64,000 nucleotides of DNA from Melastoma dodecandrum (lineage: Eukaryota; Streptophyta; Magnoliopsida; Myrtales; Melastomataceae): positions 744,001-808,000 of the forward strand of contig JARUPY010000606.1 of NCBI GenBank assembly GCA_029817715.1. Direction: 5' to 3'. Numbering within the stretch: the first letter of the stretch is position 1; each line of letters starts with the position of its first letter. The notes beneath the pieces were generated by a model. That model was not told the DNA's origin. It did no database searches and saw only the letters and a program-made list of their open reading frames with translations. Shown here one piece after another: positions 46,827 to 58,691 of this stretch. The position numbers and the translations under genes were made by a program.

Positions 46827-48010
46827 CTTGTCAGACAGAGTCGCACATCTCTCCATATGCTCAAAGACAATCGATCCTAGATTAACAGGAAGTCCGTCAA
46901 GCAAATGCACCACCATGATGGCGTCTTTCGTGATGACACTGTCTGTGCTCCCAGTCCGAGGGTAGAGACAGTAAATAACAGCACGGTGGAGGATGTGAAG
47001 TTCTAGAGGCAGCTGCGTGCTCTCCAGGTAGACGCTGGACTTTGTTGGCTTTTCAGCCCCTGTCCTCCGATACGCCGATGATTTTGAGATCTCCATAAGC
47101 TGGAGCTGAGAGTGATATCTTGCACTGAAGGTCCGACATACATCAAGAAGAGAGAAGATATTGACATTCCCCTCTGTTACCACTTTTATCTACTTGATCA
47201 GCTTATCCACTCTATGAAAGGTGATGTGGCTATAGAATTCTCTAACCATACAGGCAGAGACAGGGCTTCTTTGCTCACGGAAAAGGTTTTCTAGCCGCCC
47301 AAGAGAATGCTTAGTAAAGAAACTAAATCTAATAAATCGACAAGGAACAATTTTCCTGTCCTTAAGATCTCTAGCGGGAAACTCAGAAGAATCCAACACA
47401 GCCGTAATTTCCTTGGCAGAAATGGTCTCTCCAATCTCCGGAGTAAAGATCAGAGTAGTACCTCTGGGCCTTTTGTTCTCCTTCTGCAGTGCCGCAGATG
47501 GGCGTTTCTGTGCTTTTCCTTTCTCCTTTACTGCGACCGCGGGAGGGCTCACAACCTTGTCCTCAGCACTAGACGAAGTTGGAGCCAACTTCTACATGGG
47601 AGGAGGAGGAGGAGGAGGAAGCAGAGTCTCATCGTAGGGTACAATGCCCAGGTAAAGAGACTCAGGAGGAGGGCTATCGTGCTGAGGTGTAGAAACCTCC
47701 TTCTCAGCTTGTCCTCGAGGAGAAATCACCATATCCTCGTTTTCTGGCTCAGAAAACTTTGGTGCAGGAGGATCCTCCTTCATGGATGATTGGATCACCT
47801 CTTGCTCTATATCCAGAGCCATGGAACTCTCAGAGGAAGAGTGCTGGGACTTAGATTTTGTCCCATTTGACGAGAGACTGACAGTCTCATAGTTGCTTCC
47901 CTGTAGTGAAGACTTGGTCTCCTGAGAGTCTCGGTCGGACAGAGACTCCGTGCTGAGTCTAGCGGAGCGCCTTGCCTTGGCCTTAGCAGCGCGAAGATTC
48001 CTGGTTCATG
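46827..48010 (-). pseudogene. Envelope-like extra ORF of the Sire-type element, N-terminal part
   Basis: Downstream of pol on the same strand, one frame runs from about 48000 with in-frame stops. It begins basic/Ser-rich (AKARRSARLSTESLSDRDSQ), passes a proline run (LLPPPPPPPM) and a KENKRPRG block, and reaches a folded part (GNVNIFSLLDVCRTFSARYH, LELHILHRAVIYCLYPRTGS, IVFEHMERCATLSDKG). This resembles the third ORF of Sire/Maximus elements, also annotated as putative plant transposon protein. No clear transmembrane segment was seen, so a true envelope role is doubtful. It is split at 46821 by a solo LTR and resumes at 44580. Confidence 0.7.
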
Positions 48011-48369
48011 GTGCCTTGAGATCGAAGAAGAGAAGAGAGGTCAGGGTTTTGAAAAGAAGAGTGTGGTTTGGGAAACGTGGGAGAGAAGGAAAAAAAATGG
48101 GTTTTCAGGTTGGAGAAAAGATGTGTGTAGGGGGGTTCGTTTAAAAAGAAAGATAAGGGAGTGCAAATGGAGGGAAGATTTTTTGGAAGGAAAAGACTTT
48201 TAAAGATAAAATAAAAAGACTTTGAATATAGTTTCTAAACGTTAAAAAAATGGAAAGGAAATATTTTGCAAATCACAAAATTAAAGCATACGAAATGAAG
48301 ATCAGTAAGATCCATTTAGAAGGGATAACAAATCCCTAATTCCATTCTTAATTTAGAGAATTTCTCGAA

Positions 48370-49070
48370 ATTCAATGGCTGTGTGAAGATATCACAGAGC
48401 TGTGCTTATGTGGTCACAACTTCCACAGCAATAGAATCATTGTGAACAAGATCTCGAATGAAATGATTTCTTAGTTCTATATGTTTAGACCTTGAATATT
48501 GAACATGATTATTGGTCAGGTTTATGGCACTTGTGTTATCACAACGTATCGGAATATTATCAAACTTGAAATCATAGCCCTAAAGTTGTTGACGCATCCA
48601 CAGAAGTTGTGTACAGCAACTTGCTGCTGCAACATATTATGCCGCTACTGTTGATAGTGCAACAGAAGCTTGCTTCTTTGAGTGCCAAGATATGAGCATA
48701 TCTCCAAGTAATTGGCATGTTCCAAAAGTACTCTTCCGATCGATTTTGCGGCCAGCAAAGTCTGCGTTGAGTACCCTATAAAATCAAATGATGATCTCCT
48801 GGAATACCAAAGCCCTATATTTGTAGTCCCAGAAAGATACTGAAATATCCTCTTAACATGAGTTAAATGGGTCTCCTTTGGTGCTGATTGATATCTAGCA
48901 CAAAGGCAGACGCTGAAGAGAATGTCAGGCCTGAAGGCAGTATGGTACAATGAGGACCCTATCATGCTCCTGTAGAGGCTAGAATCTGCGTCCTTTCCTG
49001 TTTTGTCTTTCTCCACAATAGCGTTTGTGCTCATGGGAGTAGACAAGTGTTTTGAGTTGCTCAACTCATA
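48370..49070 (-). pseudogene. Sire-type RNase H
   Basis: SLYRSMIGSSLYHTAFRPD, ARYQSAPKETHLTHVK and RIFQYLSGTTNIGLWYS lead into the RNase H region, which then changes frame. In the following frames one can still read the LLW-, NNTSAINLT-like and KHIE-like landmarks in order down to about 48380. Severely broken. Confidence 0.8.
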
Positions 49071-49079
49071 TTTCTCCAG

Positions 49080-49975
49080 AAGTTGTTTAGTGTACTTTTC
49101 CTGATAGATGAAAGTACCTTCTGATGTTTGGTGAATTGTAAACCCAGAAAGAATGTTAATTCTCCCATCATGCTCATCTCAAATTCACCTTTCATGAGTT
49201 CTGCGAACTCATTACACAAGGTATAGTTCATGGATCCAAAGATGATGTCATCTACATAGATCTGAACTACCAGAAGCTCGGTTCAGTCTCCTTTAAGAAA
49301 AGAGTTGTGTCAAACTTTTGCCTTTCTATAGCCTTTTTCAATAAGAAATCGGCTCATCCTTTCATACCAAGCTCTGGGAGCTTGTTTCAAGCCATACAAA
49401 GCTTTATCAAGATTATAAACATGATCATGTTTCTTAGGATCCTCGAATCCTGGAGGTTGGTCTACATAGACTTCCTCCTTGATCTCACCATTCAGAAAGG
49501 CGCTTTTCACGTCCATCTGAAATAGTTTGAAATCATTATAACACGCATAAGCTAAAAGAAGTCTAATAACTTCTAGGCGCGCTACAGGGGCGTAAGTCTC
49601 ATCATAGTCAATCCCTTCTGACTGAGAATACCCTTGGCCACGAGTCTAGCCTTGTTCCTGACCACAGAGCCTGATTCATCAACCTTATTACGGAAGACCC
49701 ACTTGGTTCCAACAACAGAACGATCCTTCGATCTCTAAACAAGCGTCCAGACCTTGCTTCGTTCAAATTGATTAAGCTCTTCTTGCATGGCAATAATCCA
49801 TTTCGGATATGCAAGAGCTTCATCGATGTTGTTTGGTTCCTTTTGGGAGAGGAACGCAGAATGTTCATAGAAGAGATTCACATAACGTCTTGTCTGTATC
49901 CCTTTCTGTACATCCCCAATGACTTGCTTCATGGGGTGTCTTTTCTTGTAAAGAGTGGGTACCCTGTCCAAGAGA
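49080..49975 (-). pseudogene. Sire-type reverse transcriptase
   Basis: Contains PKWIIAMQEELNQFERSKVW, KVWTLV, the KSAFLNGEIKEEVYVDQPPG block, ALYGLKQAPRAWYERMSRFL and an intact catalytic strand QIYVDDIIFG (about 49236-49266). Frames shift near 49620 and 49310, so the protein is not expressible as is. The active-site aspartates are nevertheless conserved, in contrast to the copy at 9.2 kb. Confidence 0.9.
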
Positions 49976-50145
49976 TTCTCCTCAGAATCATTATTCTCTG
50001 AGGTTCCCTCAGAGTTTGCATCATGTCCAATGATGGAATGGATTTGTATAGAATCACTCTTAAGAGGGACAACGCTCTCTTTTTGTACTTCAGCAGAAGT
50101 CAGTAGTGAACTTGGTCTGTCTGATAAGCCAGGTTCCTCTGTGTA

Positions 50146-51060
50146 TTAAAAATCATTAATGATGACATTAATAGACTCCTCAACAACAAGAGTTCTTTTG
50201 TTGAAAACTCGATAAGCTTTGCTGGATTCAGAATAACCAAGGAAGACTCCTTCATCTGATCTAGCATCGAATTTTCCAACATTATCCTTAGGAAGTTTTA
50301 GTATATAACAAGGACTTCCAAAAAGATGAAAATATGAGATGTTAGGCACTTTGCCCTTAGACAACTCATAATGAGTTTTGTCAAGTGTATTTCGTGCATG
50401 TACGCGGTTAGACACATAACATGCTGTGTTAATAGCCTCAGCCCATAGATTTTGTGAAACCTTGCTTTCACACATCATCGTTCTGGCCATATCAAGAAGA
50501 GTTCGATTCATTCTCTCAGCTACTCCATTCTGTTGTGGAGTATAAGGAGCAAAGAAGGTGTGTCCTATGCCATTCATGTCACAAAAGGACTTGAACTCAA
50601 GGTTTTCAAATTTTGTACCATGGTCAGTTCTTATGCTTTTAAGAGAGGCTCCTCTCTCATTCTGCAGCTTTGTGACGAGGCTTTTGAACGCACTGAATAC
50701 ATCACTCTTATGAGCCATGAACCCTGAGTAGCATCCACAACCACCATACCATAGCATCTGTGGCCCAGACTCTATGCTCTGGTAGGACCAAACAGGTCCA
50801 TGTGTAGAAGTTCAAGTGGTTTTGTGGTGGAAATGTAACCTTTGCTCTTAAAAGAAGCTTTGGTTTGTTTTTCCAAAAAACATGCTTCACAGAAGCGGTT
50901 TTCTTCAAAAGAGAACTTCGGTAAACCTCGTACCATCTCCTTCTTGGCAGTCTTAGACAATAATTGAAATTGATGTGTCCCAATATCCTATGCTTGAGAT
51001 TTGTTTCATCCTTGTAGGAAACAAGGCATTTCTCAGAAGACAGTAGATTGTCTTGAGAAA
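50146..51060 (-). pseudogene. Sire-type integrase
   Basis: Zinc-binding pieces (LKHRILGHINF, FCEACFLEKQTKASFKSK) and the LLHMDLFGPTRA entry precede the catalytic core, with RTDHGTKFEN and the glutamate-bearing PQQNGVAERMNRTLLDMART, so two of the acidic residues are preserved. The C-terminal GKFDARSDEGVFLGYSESSK, AYRVFNKRTLVVEESINV block closes it. Frameshifts occur near 50750 and 50960. It would insert the cDNA into the host genome if intact. Confidence 0.9.
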
Positions 51061-51099
51061 CGATGTAGACGTTCTTTCTTCGTTCAGCAATGAAACAGA

Positions 51100-51600
51100 C
51101 TTTGCCGTCTGTGGATCCAGAACATCCTTCTGCGTTAAAGGTTATTTGATAACCCTTATCACAGAGTTGACTCACACTCAATAGACTATGTTTTAATCCT
51201 GCAACAAGTAGAACATCGTCTATCTGCATTGTTTGTGAACTACCGATAATTCCAATGCCTTTGATGTAGCCTTTGTTATCATCGCCAAATGTCATGGAAC
51301 CACCGTTCTGTAACTTCAAGCTTGAAAACTTAGAAGGATCCCCGGTCATGTGGCGTGATCACCCACTATCCAAGTACCACTCATCCTTCCTGGCTTTAGT
51401 TTTCAAGCGTACTCACGATTAAGAACAAGTTAAGTTACAACAGGAACCCACTTTAAGCCGGTTCCATAAGATTGTGACTTGTTCCTAGAGAGAATCGCAT
51501 TGGTTATGCTTATAGATTTCTTGATCTAACATTGTCCTATCATATGTCCAAGCATGCCACACTAGTGACATGATTTAACCTTTTCCGTCAATCCGACATG
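51100..51600 (-). pseudogene. Second zinc knuckle and aspartic protease of the Sire-type element
   Basis: A second CCHC-like motif, CGMLGHMIGQC with a stop codon inside the knuckle, lies near 51540-51585. It is followed by the protease start EWYLDSG and SRHMTGDPSKFSSL (about 51320-51395); the D-S-G active site is visible, with the next Cys codon changed to TGA. The region ends with LKHSLLSVSQLCDKGY, the hallmark of copia protease-integrase junctions. Confidence 0.85.
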
Positions 51601-51929
51601 GTTTTTAATCATATATTTGTTACACTTCTGTTCAGAAGTATAACGTTTCACATACTCAGGTTTCTGCAACATCACAGACTTATGTTTCTGTGCAACTTTG
51701 GGACTGATCACAGAACATGCTTTCTGTGTCATATAGCATACTTCATCTGAACATTCTGATTTGTTTCTGTGACATTTATGAGACTGATTTTCAGGTAATA
51801 AACCTATGTTAGACTGATTTAGTGGAGAAACCACTTTGTCACGAACAAGCAGCTCGTCCCACACCTCAGAATGAGGTTCTCCGATCAGAGGAGATGCTTC
51901 TATGCAGAAGATCTTAGCTTCCTTTTCCA

Positions 51930-53065
51930 TGGTAATCTTTTCTCTGTGCAGAGAAGTGAGCTATGACTATAGAACCTTGTTTTTTTTCACCAAGCGATAT
52001 TAAGATAAATTAGACATAGTTGTAGAGATTACCTCTTCATGTGAATCAGATTCTAATTTGGAACGAGCCATGCAGCAAAAGTTTGCCTTATGCTCTTTCT
52101 CAGATTCAGATTCGTCGTCATCCTCATCGCTCCAAGCCAATAAGGCTCTTGTTTTATTTTGAGAGGGCTTTTGCCTCTCAGTTAACAGAGGACATTCATT
52201 CCTCATGTGTCCCAATTTATTACACTCGTAACAAACTGGTCCTTTATTTCTTTTAGGTTGGAAGACTTTAGTTTAAAACTTCGTTTGAAGCGTTTCTTGT
52301 AAAGAAGTTAGTTCAAACCCTTTATGAGCAAGGAGAGAGCTCCTCATCTGTTTCTACTTCTACATCATCTGATTCATTATCAGTAGAAGCTGATGCCTTA
52401 AAGGCAATAGATTTTGTCATCTGAGACACAGATGACCGTTTCTCTTCCTCATAGGAAAGGAGAAAACCCACAAGCTGATCCAGCTTAAGAGTTGTTAGAT
52501 CTTTGGCTTCCTCAATTGCGGTCTTCTTAGCTTCCTAATTCATGGGCAAAGACCCGATGACCATTCTCACCAATTCAACATTAATGTAATTCTTCCCAAG
52601 AAGGGCTAAGCTGTTGATGATTGTATTTAGTCTATCATACATTTTAGAGATAGACTCATCAGGTTTCATTTTGAAAGCCTCATACTGCTTAACCAGCAGA
52701 TTTATCCTTGTTTCTTAAACTTGATTCGTCCCTTCATGGGTTAGAACAAGTTGAACCTAGATCTCTTTTGCTATGTACAGGCAGAGATCCGGTTGTACTC
52801 CATTGGAGACAGAGCACAATGAAGAAAGTTGACAACCATAGCATTCAGCTTGATGATTTCAGCATCCTCATCGGAAAGTGAAATTGTGCTGCCATACTCA
52901 ACTTTCAGATCTTGTCCTCTGTGAAGCAGAGGACCATTTCGGATGATTCCTAAATACTTCGGTTTACCGGATGCAATCCAGAACCCCATCATGTTGCGCA
53001 GCTGGAGAAGTTTTGTCCATCAAATAATGATGGACTGTTACTGTTGAGTCCAACAGCGTGCATGC
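51930..53065 (-). pseudogene. Sire-type gag
   Basis: The minus strand shows the gag start SPSLFDGQNF, the segment EDAEIIKLNAMVVNFLHCAL, the UBN2-like core with MYDRLNTIINSLALLGK, and a CCHC zinc knuckle CYECNKLGHMRNEC (about 52195-52240), followed by an acidic tail. The knuckle binds the element RNA in the capsid. In-frame stops (for example after RMVIGSLPMN) and at least one frameshift break it. Neighbouring pol continues downstream on the same strand. Confidence 0.85.
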
Positions 53066-53124
53066 AACCCATTTGCATCCTATCGGATTTCTCAACAAGC
53101 GGTTAAGCTTTTATCGTTGAGCCT

Positions 53125-53136
53125 GTTCTGATAACA
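53125..53136 (-). other. Primer-binding site (initiator-Met tRNA type) of the Sire-type element
   Basis: Read on the minus strand, TGTTATCAGAAC lies two bases inside the 5' LTR. It matches the standard copia primer site TGGTATCAGAGC at 10 of 12 positions, so the element is primed by initiator methionine tRNA. Confidence 0.8.
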
Positions 53137-53138
53137 AT

Positions 53139-54564
53139 TATTGGTATAGGATTGCACTAAGAAGGGGGGTTGAATTAGTGCCTTAAGAATATTGACACTT
53201 TTTCGATCATAGAAGCGTAGTTCTGTTAGATTACAGAAACTGGATCTGCTGAACAGATTCTCAGCTCTGGGATGAATTATCTTATGTGTGTGACACAAAG
53301 ATTTATAGTAGTTCGGCAAACAATGCCTACGTCCACTCTCCCAGCGCTCACCCCAATTAGGGCGTATTCACCATGTTTAGAACATGGGACTTTACAGATG
53401 CACACGTCTTTCATAAATGTGACTAACAAGTTGTATGTACACACGTGACTAACTCAACCCGCACGCAACGTATCTGACTCCTGCTCCTCCTCACCGAGCC
53501 CGTGGCTTGACGGCTACCACCTTCCCTCGTGGCTTAACGGCTACCACCTACCCTTGCACACTTCCTATGTGACTAACAACCTACACAAAACAGAATTAGC
53601 AACTACAGAACCAACAGTCTGTAGCTATAGAAGACGCTCTCTCTCATAGGTGATTAGCTCGGTGAATGCACGACGGACGCTCTCAACTTTTGCAACGATG
53701 AAGGCACAAGGTTTCTGGTAAGCTTTCAGGTAGAACGACAAGTTGAAACTGTGGCTTCACTCTTGCATTTAAGCTTGTCCCAATTAATCACCAATGGCTA
53801 GTTGATCCACTTGTCATTTTCTCGATGATACGATCCTGTGGGAAAACTTTCAAGAACACAAAACATTATCATTAGTAATATAAGACAATAATAAACCAGA
53901 TTAATCACCCAATAAAAGATAAGTCTTTTGCTTAGAAGCTGTTTTTTACAACAGCAAAATCAGCACTTTTCCTCATACGAATTTGGCATTGGGATTGATT
54001 TGTTTCCATAATATGAAAACATTCTCATCATAAAATATTCTCACCATATAAGGGAGATTTCAACCTCATTAGATTGTGGCCAAATTCCATAATTATGGGA
54101 TCACGTTAGTTAAGGAAATAAATCTTTCCAAAACAACTCAAAGTCCAAGGAATGAACCTAAACGTGATGCCAAAGTTAATTCAATAAGAATTAACTTAAG
54201 AACGTATGTGAGAAATATATCACGTGCTCGCATATTGAACAATCTCCAATAAGGAAAGCGTCATTCATAGAAATATCATTCTGTAAATCGTAGTAAGTAC
54301 TCCGGCAAGGAGAGTTATAACAACTGTGACACAGATGCTTATATCTGTAACATAGATAATGGACTCGATAGTAGATCGTCCTCAGAACACCATTTCTGAT
54401 GGTTAGATCATTTCCCCAATTGAAGTTCTCCACATAACTCTTTTACATATTGCACAGATACCAGAGAACAGCTTCCACACTCGAAGACCTGTTCTTCTGT
54501 ACACTTAAATAACACATTAGCTATACATAGCATTTGCCATCCTCAAAATCAAATCATATCAACA
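53139..54564 (-). repeat. 5' LTR of the Sire-type element (right on this strand)
   Basis: Starts TATTGGTATAGG (the expected TG has mutated to TA at the inner end) and ends ...ATCAACA directly before the TATCC duplication. It is about 90% similar by eye to the LTR at 41896-43346. Confidence 0.92.
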
Positions 54565-54569
54565 TATCC

Positions 54570-57500
54570 TGATTGAATAACTTCACCCACTAAAATCCTA
54601 TGTCGGTAGTTGTGTTTTTTTTTTGTTAAATGGATCTGAAGTTAAAATAATTTGTGTTTCCACCTTAATTCCATCTATATAGGGAGGTGCATGAGCTAAG
54701 CTATTACACGACCACCATTCCTTTGCCCCCACCACATCCCTTCCATTATGTGACCATGCAAAACAGTGACAACTCTTCCTCAAACTACCTTGCACCAATA
54801 CACTCCTCACCTGGCTACAACGTTCAGATTACATCCATTCGACTATGCCATATCCCCAGGCCATATGGCTGACGATCGAAATATGGTTTTGGGTTGGGAA
54901 CTTTAAGAGACTTGCTTGCCTACGTTGTGAACTACGGTGCAAGAATGTCCAACGATCCACATTTAGAGAATCGCAATTGCCGTTGCATTCACGAGTTGCG
55001 TGGAGTGATTTCAGAGCACAAATAGTCCATCGACCCACTTAAAGAAATGATTTGTAACACCAACATCGAATTTGTCCTTCGAGCAATGAACATGTTGTTG
55101 GTCTATCAACTACAATCGAGTACAAATAAGTTCATAATGTCTGCCCGTATGTCGCGACTGCCCCTAATTATGTATTCCTCAGTGAGCCATATTTTCCAAT
55201 TGTCTATTAAACTCGACATACATTAATCTATATTACTTTCTACAGTAATGTCTTTATACCTTCTTATTATCTTATAACCACTATAAGTGTTTTATAGTGA
55301 ATCTCATTCTAAACGGGTGAAAAGTGGACGTAAGTTATGGCCAAACAACTATAGATTTTTTTTGTGTCCTAATTACTTTCTATATTAATGGTTCTCTAAC
55401 AAATCCTTTAGCAAAAACCTTAAATGAAAAAGCAATCAATAGACACAACGCTACATTTGGGCAGAGAATCTAAAGGTCTTGCACCAATCCTCTACGACTG
55501 CAACAACCTTCTAGATTTTGGAGTTGATTCCACATATCTAGCTCTGGCAGATCGTTGCCTGGTAGAACAGATGCCTACAAGATTTTGTACCAACCTTTTA
55601 CTACAGCAAGTACCTTTTAGGTCTTGGAGTAAACATTGCTGATTAAACTTAGGTTGATCAAATCTGTAGAGACTTGGTTGCAAAAATTTTAAGGTTCTGC
55701 ATCAACCTTCAGTTAATGATGAAACATTTTTAGGACTGTAAAACCACGTTGCAGGTCATATTATAGATGGTCTTATATTCCTTAAGTAGTACACTTCTGG
55801 ATCTACTATAAACCAGGGTTCTATAGTTGGGTTAAAGAACTAATCACCCACCTTTTGTGTAATTGTTACACCAACAATATGGCAATTTACGTAAAAGTTC
55901 AGGGATGTCAGGTAGTGTGATCGCCAGTAGATTTATCAACAAAATTGACAAAGCTGAATGGTGTACTCCACACGAGTCTCAGTGGGAGTGCAGATTGGGG
56001 TGAAGATAGTGTCAAATTCTTAGTAGATGAAAGGGGCATCTAATCCTATCCATGTTTCCGAGGACATTAATGTTGAACTCCTTAGCAGAATACGAGAACA
56101 TGATGAAGGTTGATTCACGCTTACGTAAGAAGGAAGGCGCGATCATATGACACCAGTGGCGGTAAAGCGATAACAGAGTCAAACGCGAGGATGGAGACTC
56201 ACCCTTTTCGATGATCACATTGCCTCTGAGGTTGTTAATTAATACTAAGACAAGGACCACTAAACACATGATTGCTTATCTGATGATGTGGATGGTTTCT
56301 TTATAAAGGTTTAATAAATGTCTATTTATACTAATATGGATACTTAATGCTAAGAATACTAAAAGACGCGTAATTATTACCCATTATGACTCTTAATGTC
56401 TAGTTAAAGGTGTGACTTGTGAGCTACGATAACCATTGAGCATTTATGATTATCAAGGCGGTTGTCATCATGGCATACATTCTAGGACGTGTCTCTTCGG
56501 CAGACCTTGATCTACTTGGACTCTTGAGTAGCTTGTGTTCTCGAGCAGTTGGTGTCTTCGAGCGGCTTGTACGTTCGAGCAGCTATATCTTCTGTTAACT
56601 TGTATTCTTGACTTAACAATCGAGTATCCACAATCTCCTCGATCGAGGTACAAAATTATCATGTGCCAATAGTTTTACCCTCATAATGATGATGATTTTT
56701 TCTTCTTACAGCAAAAGGAAGAATACCATGCACTTTATCCGAAAACCCAATTGTTCGTGCGTTGGATTACTCGGTCGATTAGGTTTCACAATTCCGCCGA
56801 CATAATGAGCTACTGCTTGTGGGGCAAATTCACATGTTAATTCATCCTTACACTTTTTGACAAAGCTCTTTCATCTTTCACCGATGAAAATCGTCTCAAA
56901 AACTTGTTTCCCAAATGATTCCGACGATCGTGTTGTTATTATCAGTGCAGATTTATTTGCTATTGAATCAGGCTGTAATTTAGGGAGGGACGCATGTGGG
57001 TGTGTAAAATAATGTATCCATACCCTACTTGCTTTTTAACCAAAGATACGACACGAATTGACAGGAATAAAATAATTTCGAATGAAATGATTTGTTCGAC
57101 ATAATACAATGTGAAAATACACTATATAACCAATAACTATATCGTAATTTAGTATATTATGTAGAATTCAAAAATAAAAATTAATAATGTAACTTTGAAA
57201 GTAAACCAATTTATGTTAACAAAATAATTCAAAAACTTTCATATTCAAACGTTCACGATAATATTAAACTAACATGTAGTGTTCTTGATTATATAGTCAA
57301 AGGATTTGGCACCTAATAGTCGATTGAAATAAATGCTAAAGTCGAAAATATGTTTTGAATGTAAAATAGTTTTTTCATTTGGGTTCGATTCAAACACGAA
57401 AATAATTTAGTGGTGTTTATGTCATGTCTTCACGTCCGGAAGTCAAACTTAAGATTTTGAGACAAATCTCACTACTTTTACATCTGGGTCGTGTCATAGA

Positions 57501-58570
57501 ACAATCTTTTATTGGAGAAATATGGAAGATGAAATGATTACTCACCAAGTGTATGAATAACATTCATCAATCAAGCATGCAATGTCTCTCATTTGCTTTT
57601 TTTTTTGTTTTATGCCAGAAAGTATTTAGAAAAGCTAAGTTAAATGTAAAATTATTCATCATGTGCCTTATAAGTTTGTAATGATTTTGATTTTCAATAT
57701 ATGTAAACAACATTTGAGCATTCTTGGAATATATTGTGCGTTTTACTTTCATGCATTTGGCGCACATCGACCTGGTTTCCCGTTTTCACTGCGTCAGTGA
57801 TACATTATTTTTTTAAACGTAAGAGATATCTATTACAAATTTATTATCACATCGTGGTCATCTCCATTTGAAATGTGGATAAAACATGTTTCACACTAAA
57901 ATGTTTTAGGACATAGACCCCTAGACAAGAGGGACCTATGGATAGACCTAGACCTGGTATACAGAGGTCACCTAATTTTCACCCAGCAGGACTCGTTGTC
58001 ATCGCTTGTACTTATCCCTTCACTCTAAAGATCAAGACGTGTAATCACTCGCTAGATGAGGAGTATAATTGACGTGACAGCCAACAGCGAAAACGAGAAA
58101 AGAAAATGGCGGAGGCAAAATGGAATGCAATGGAAAGACGTAATCCAAACTAGGGTAAACAAATGAATGGGAAAAAACTCGAACCGCCGCTGGATACAGC
58201 CGAAGCCCCACTAGGACTGAACGAAAGGAATAGAACTCGGACCGCCGTTGGATACAGCCAAAACACCATCAGGACCACCATGAGGTTTGAACGCCATACA
58301 ACCGGATACAGAAACACCACCGATTATGGGAACACTCTAAAAAAATCTCGCCACGCTTGGAATCCACAAATGATAAGATAAGTTGGGAAAAGTTCATGTA
58401 AGAACTTGACGGCTGCTAAGTTTTGGTAAATGTTCAAAAGATTCTTTTCTTAGACCTAAACACAAGAGTCCTATTTATTGACGACAAAAAATGCGCTAAC
58501 CCTAAGTCCCCATTTGGCCCAAAATAGTTCCAAAAGCTAATTAAAACAAGTCCGAAAAGGAAAATGAGGA
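54570..58570. other. Intergenic DNA between two retroelements
   Basis: AT-rich with no recognised domain. A possible tiny secreted-protein ORF on the minus strand at 56012-56269 is listed separately. Near 58178 and 58235 a phrase CCGCC-TGGATACAGCC is repeated; this may be LTR DNA of the element to the right. Confidence 0.45.
56012..56269 (-). CDS. Hypothetical short protein with signal-peptide-like start
   Basis: The ATG at 56269 opens an 85-codon frame with a strongly hydrophobic start (MCLVVLVLVLI), as expected of a secreted protein. A TATA box, TATAAATAG on the minus strand (56322-56330), lies about 53 bp upstream of the ATG, an acceptable core-promoter distance. A GGGTGAGT donor-like sequence follows codon 22, so the gene may be spliced. 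No cysteine pattern or domain is recognisable, and no neighbouring gene supports it. It may be a chance ORF. Confidence 0.22.
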   Translation of the reverse strand: MCLVVLVLVLINNLRGNVIIEKGESPSSRLTLLSLYRHWCHMIAPSFLRKRESTFIMFSYSAKEFNINVLGNMDRIRCPFHLLRI

Positions 58571-58572
58571 AA

Positions 58573-58690
58573 CTAGGTCCTATGTCGGCTGGCCCTTCTT
58601 AAAGTTTTCTCGAGTTCCTGGAGAGATATGTTCTCGAGACACCCCTTCCACTCGGCCTGGAGATGAACTACAGTCTTCTCGAGATGGCGA
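58573..58690 (-). pseudogene. Possible chromodomain remnant
   Basis: After the integrase C-terminus the frame reads HLQAEWKGCLENISLQELEK, recalling the VQWKG..EEATWE core of chromoviral chromodomains, which steer integration to heterochromatin. The aromatic cage is incomplete. Tentative. Confidence 0.35.
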
Positions 58691-58691
58691 A

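Larger units (their letters stand above)
41896..54564 (-). mobile_element. Complete Sire/Maximus-type Ty1/copia retrotransposon (with nested insertion)
   Basis: Flanked by the identical 5-bp duplication TATCC (41891-41895 and 54565-54569). LTRs of about 1.43 kb lie at 41896-43346 and 53139-54564, in the same orientation. Internally on the minus strand are gag, protease, integrase, RT, RNase H and an extra envelope-like ORF, the order of the Sire/Maximus lineage. A solo LTR interrupts the envelope-like ORF. Removing it gives an element of about 10.4 kb. The LTRs differ at roughly one base in ten, and every long frame has stops, so the insertion is old and inactive. Confidence 0.93.

Noticed and set aside
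54687..55042. Adjacent plus-strand frames that could be exons.
   Set aside because: No domain, no consistent splice sites and no continuation on either side.
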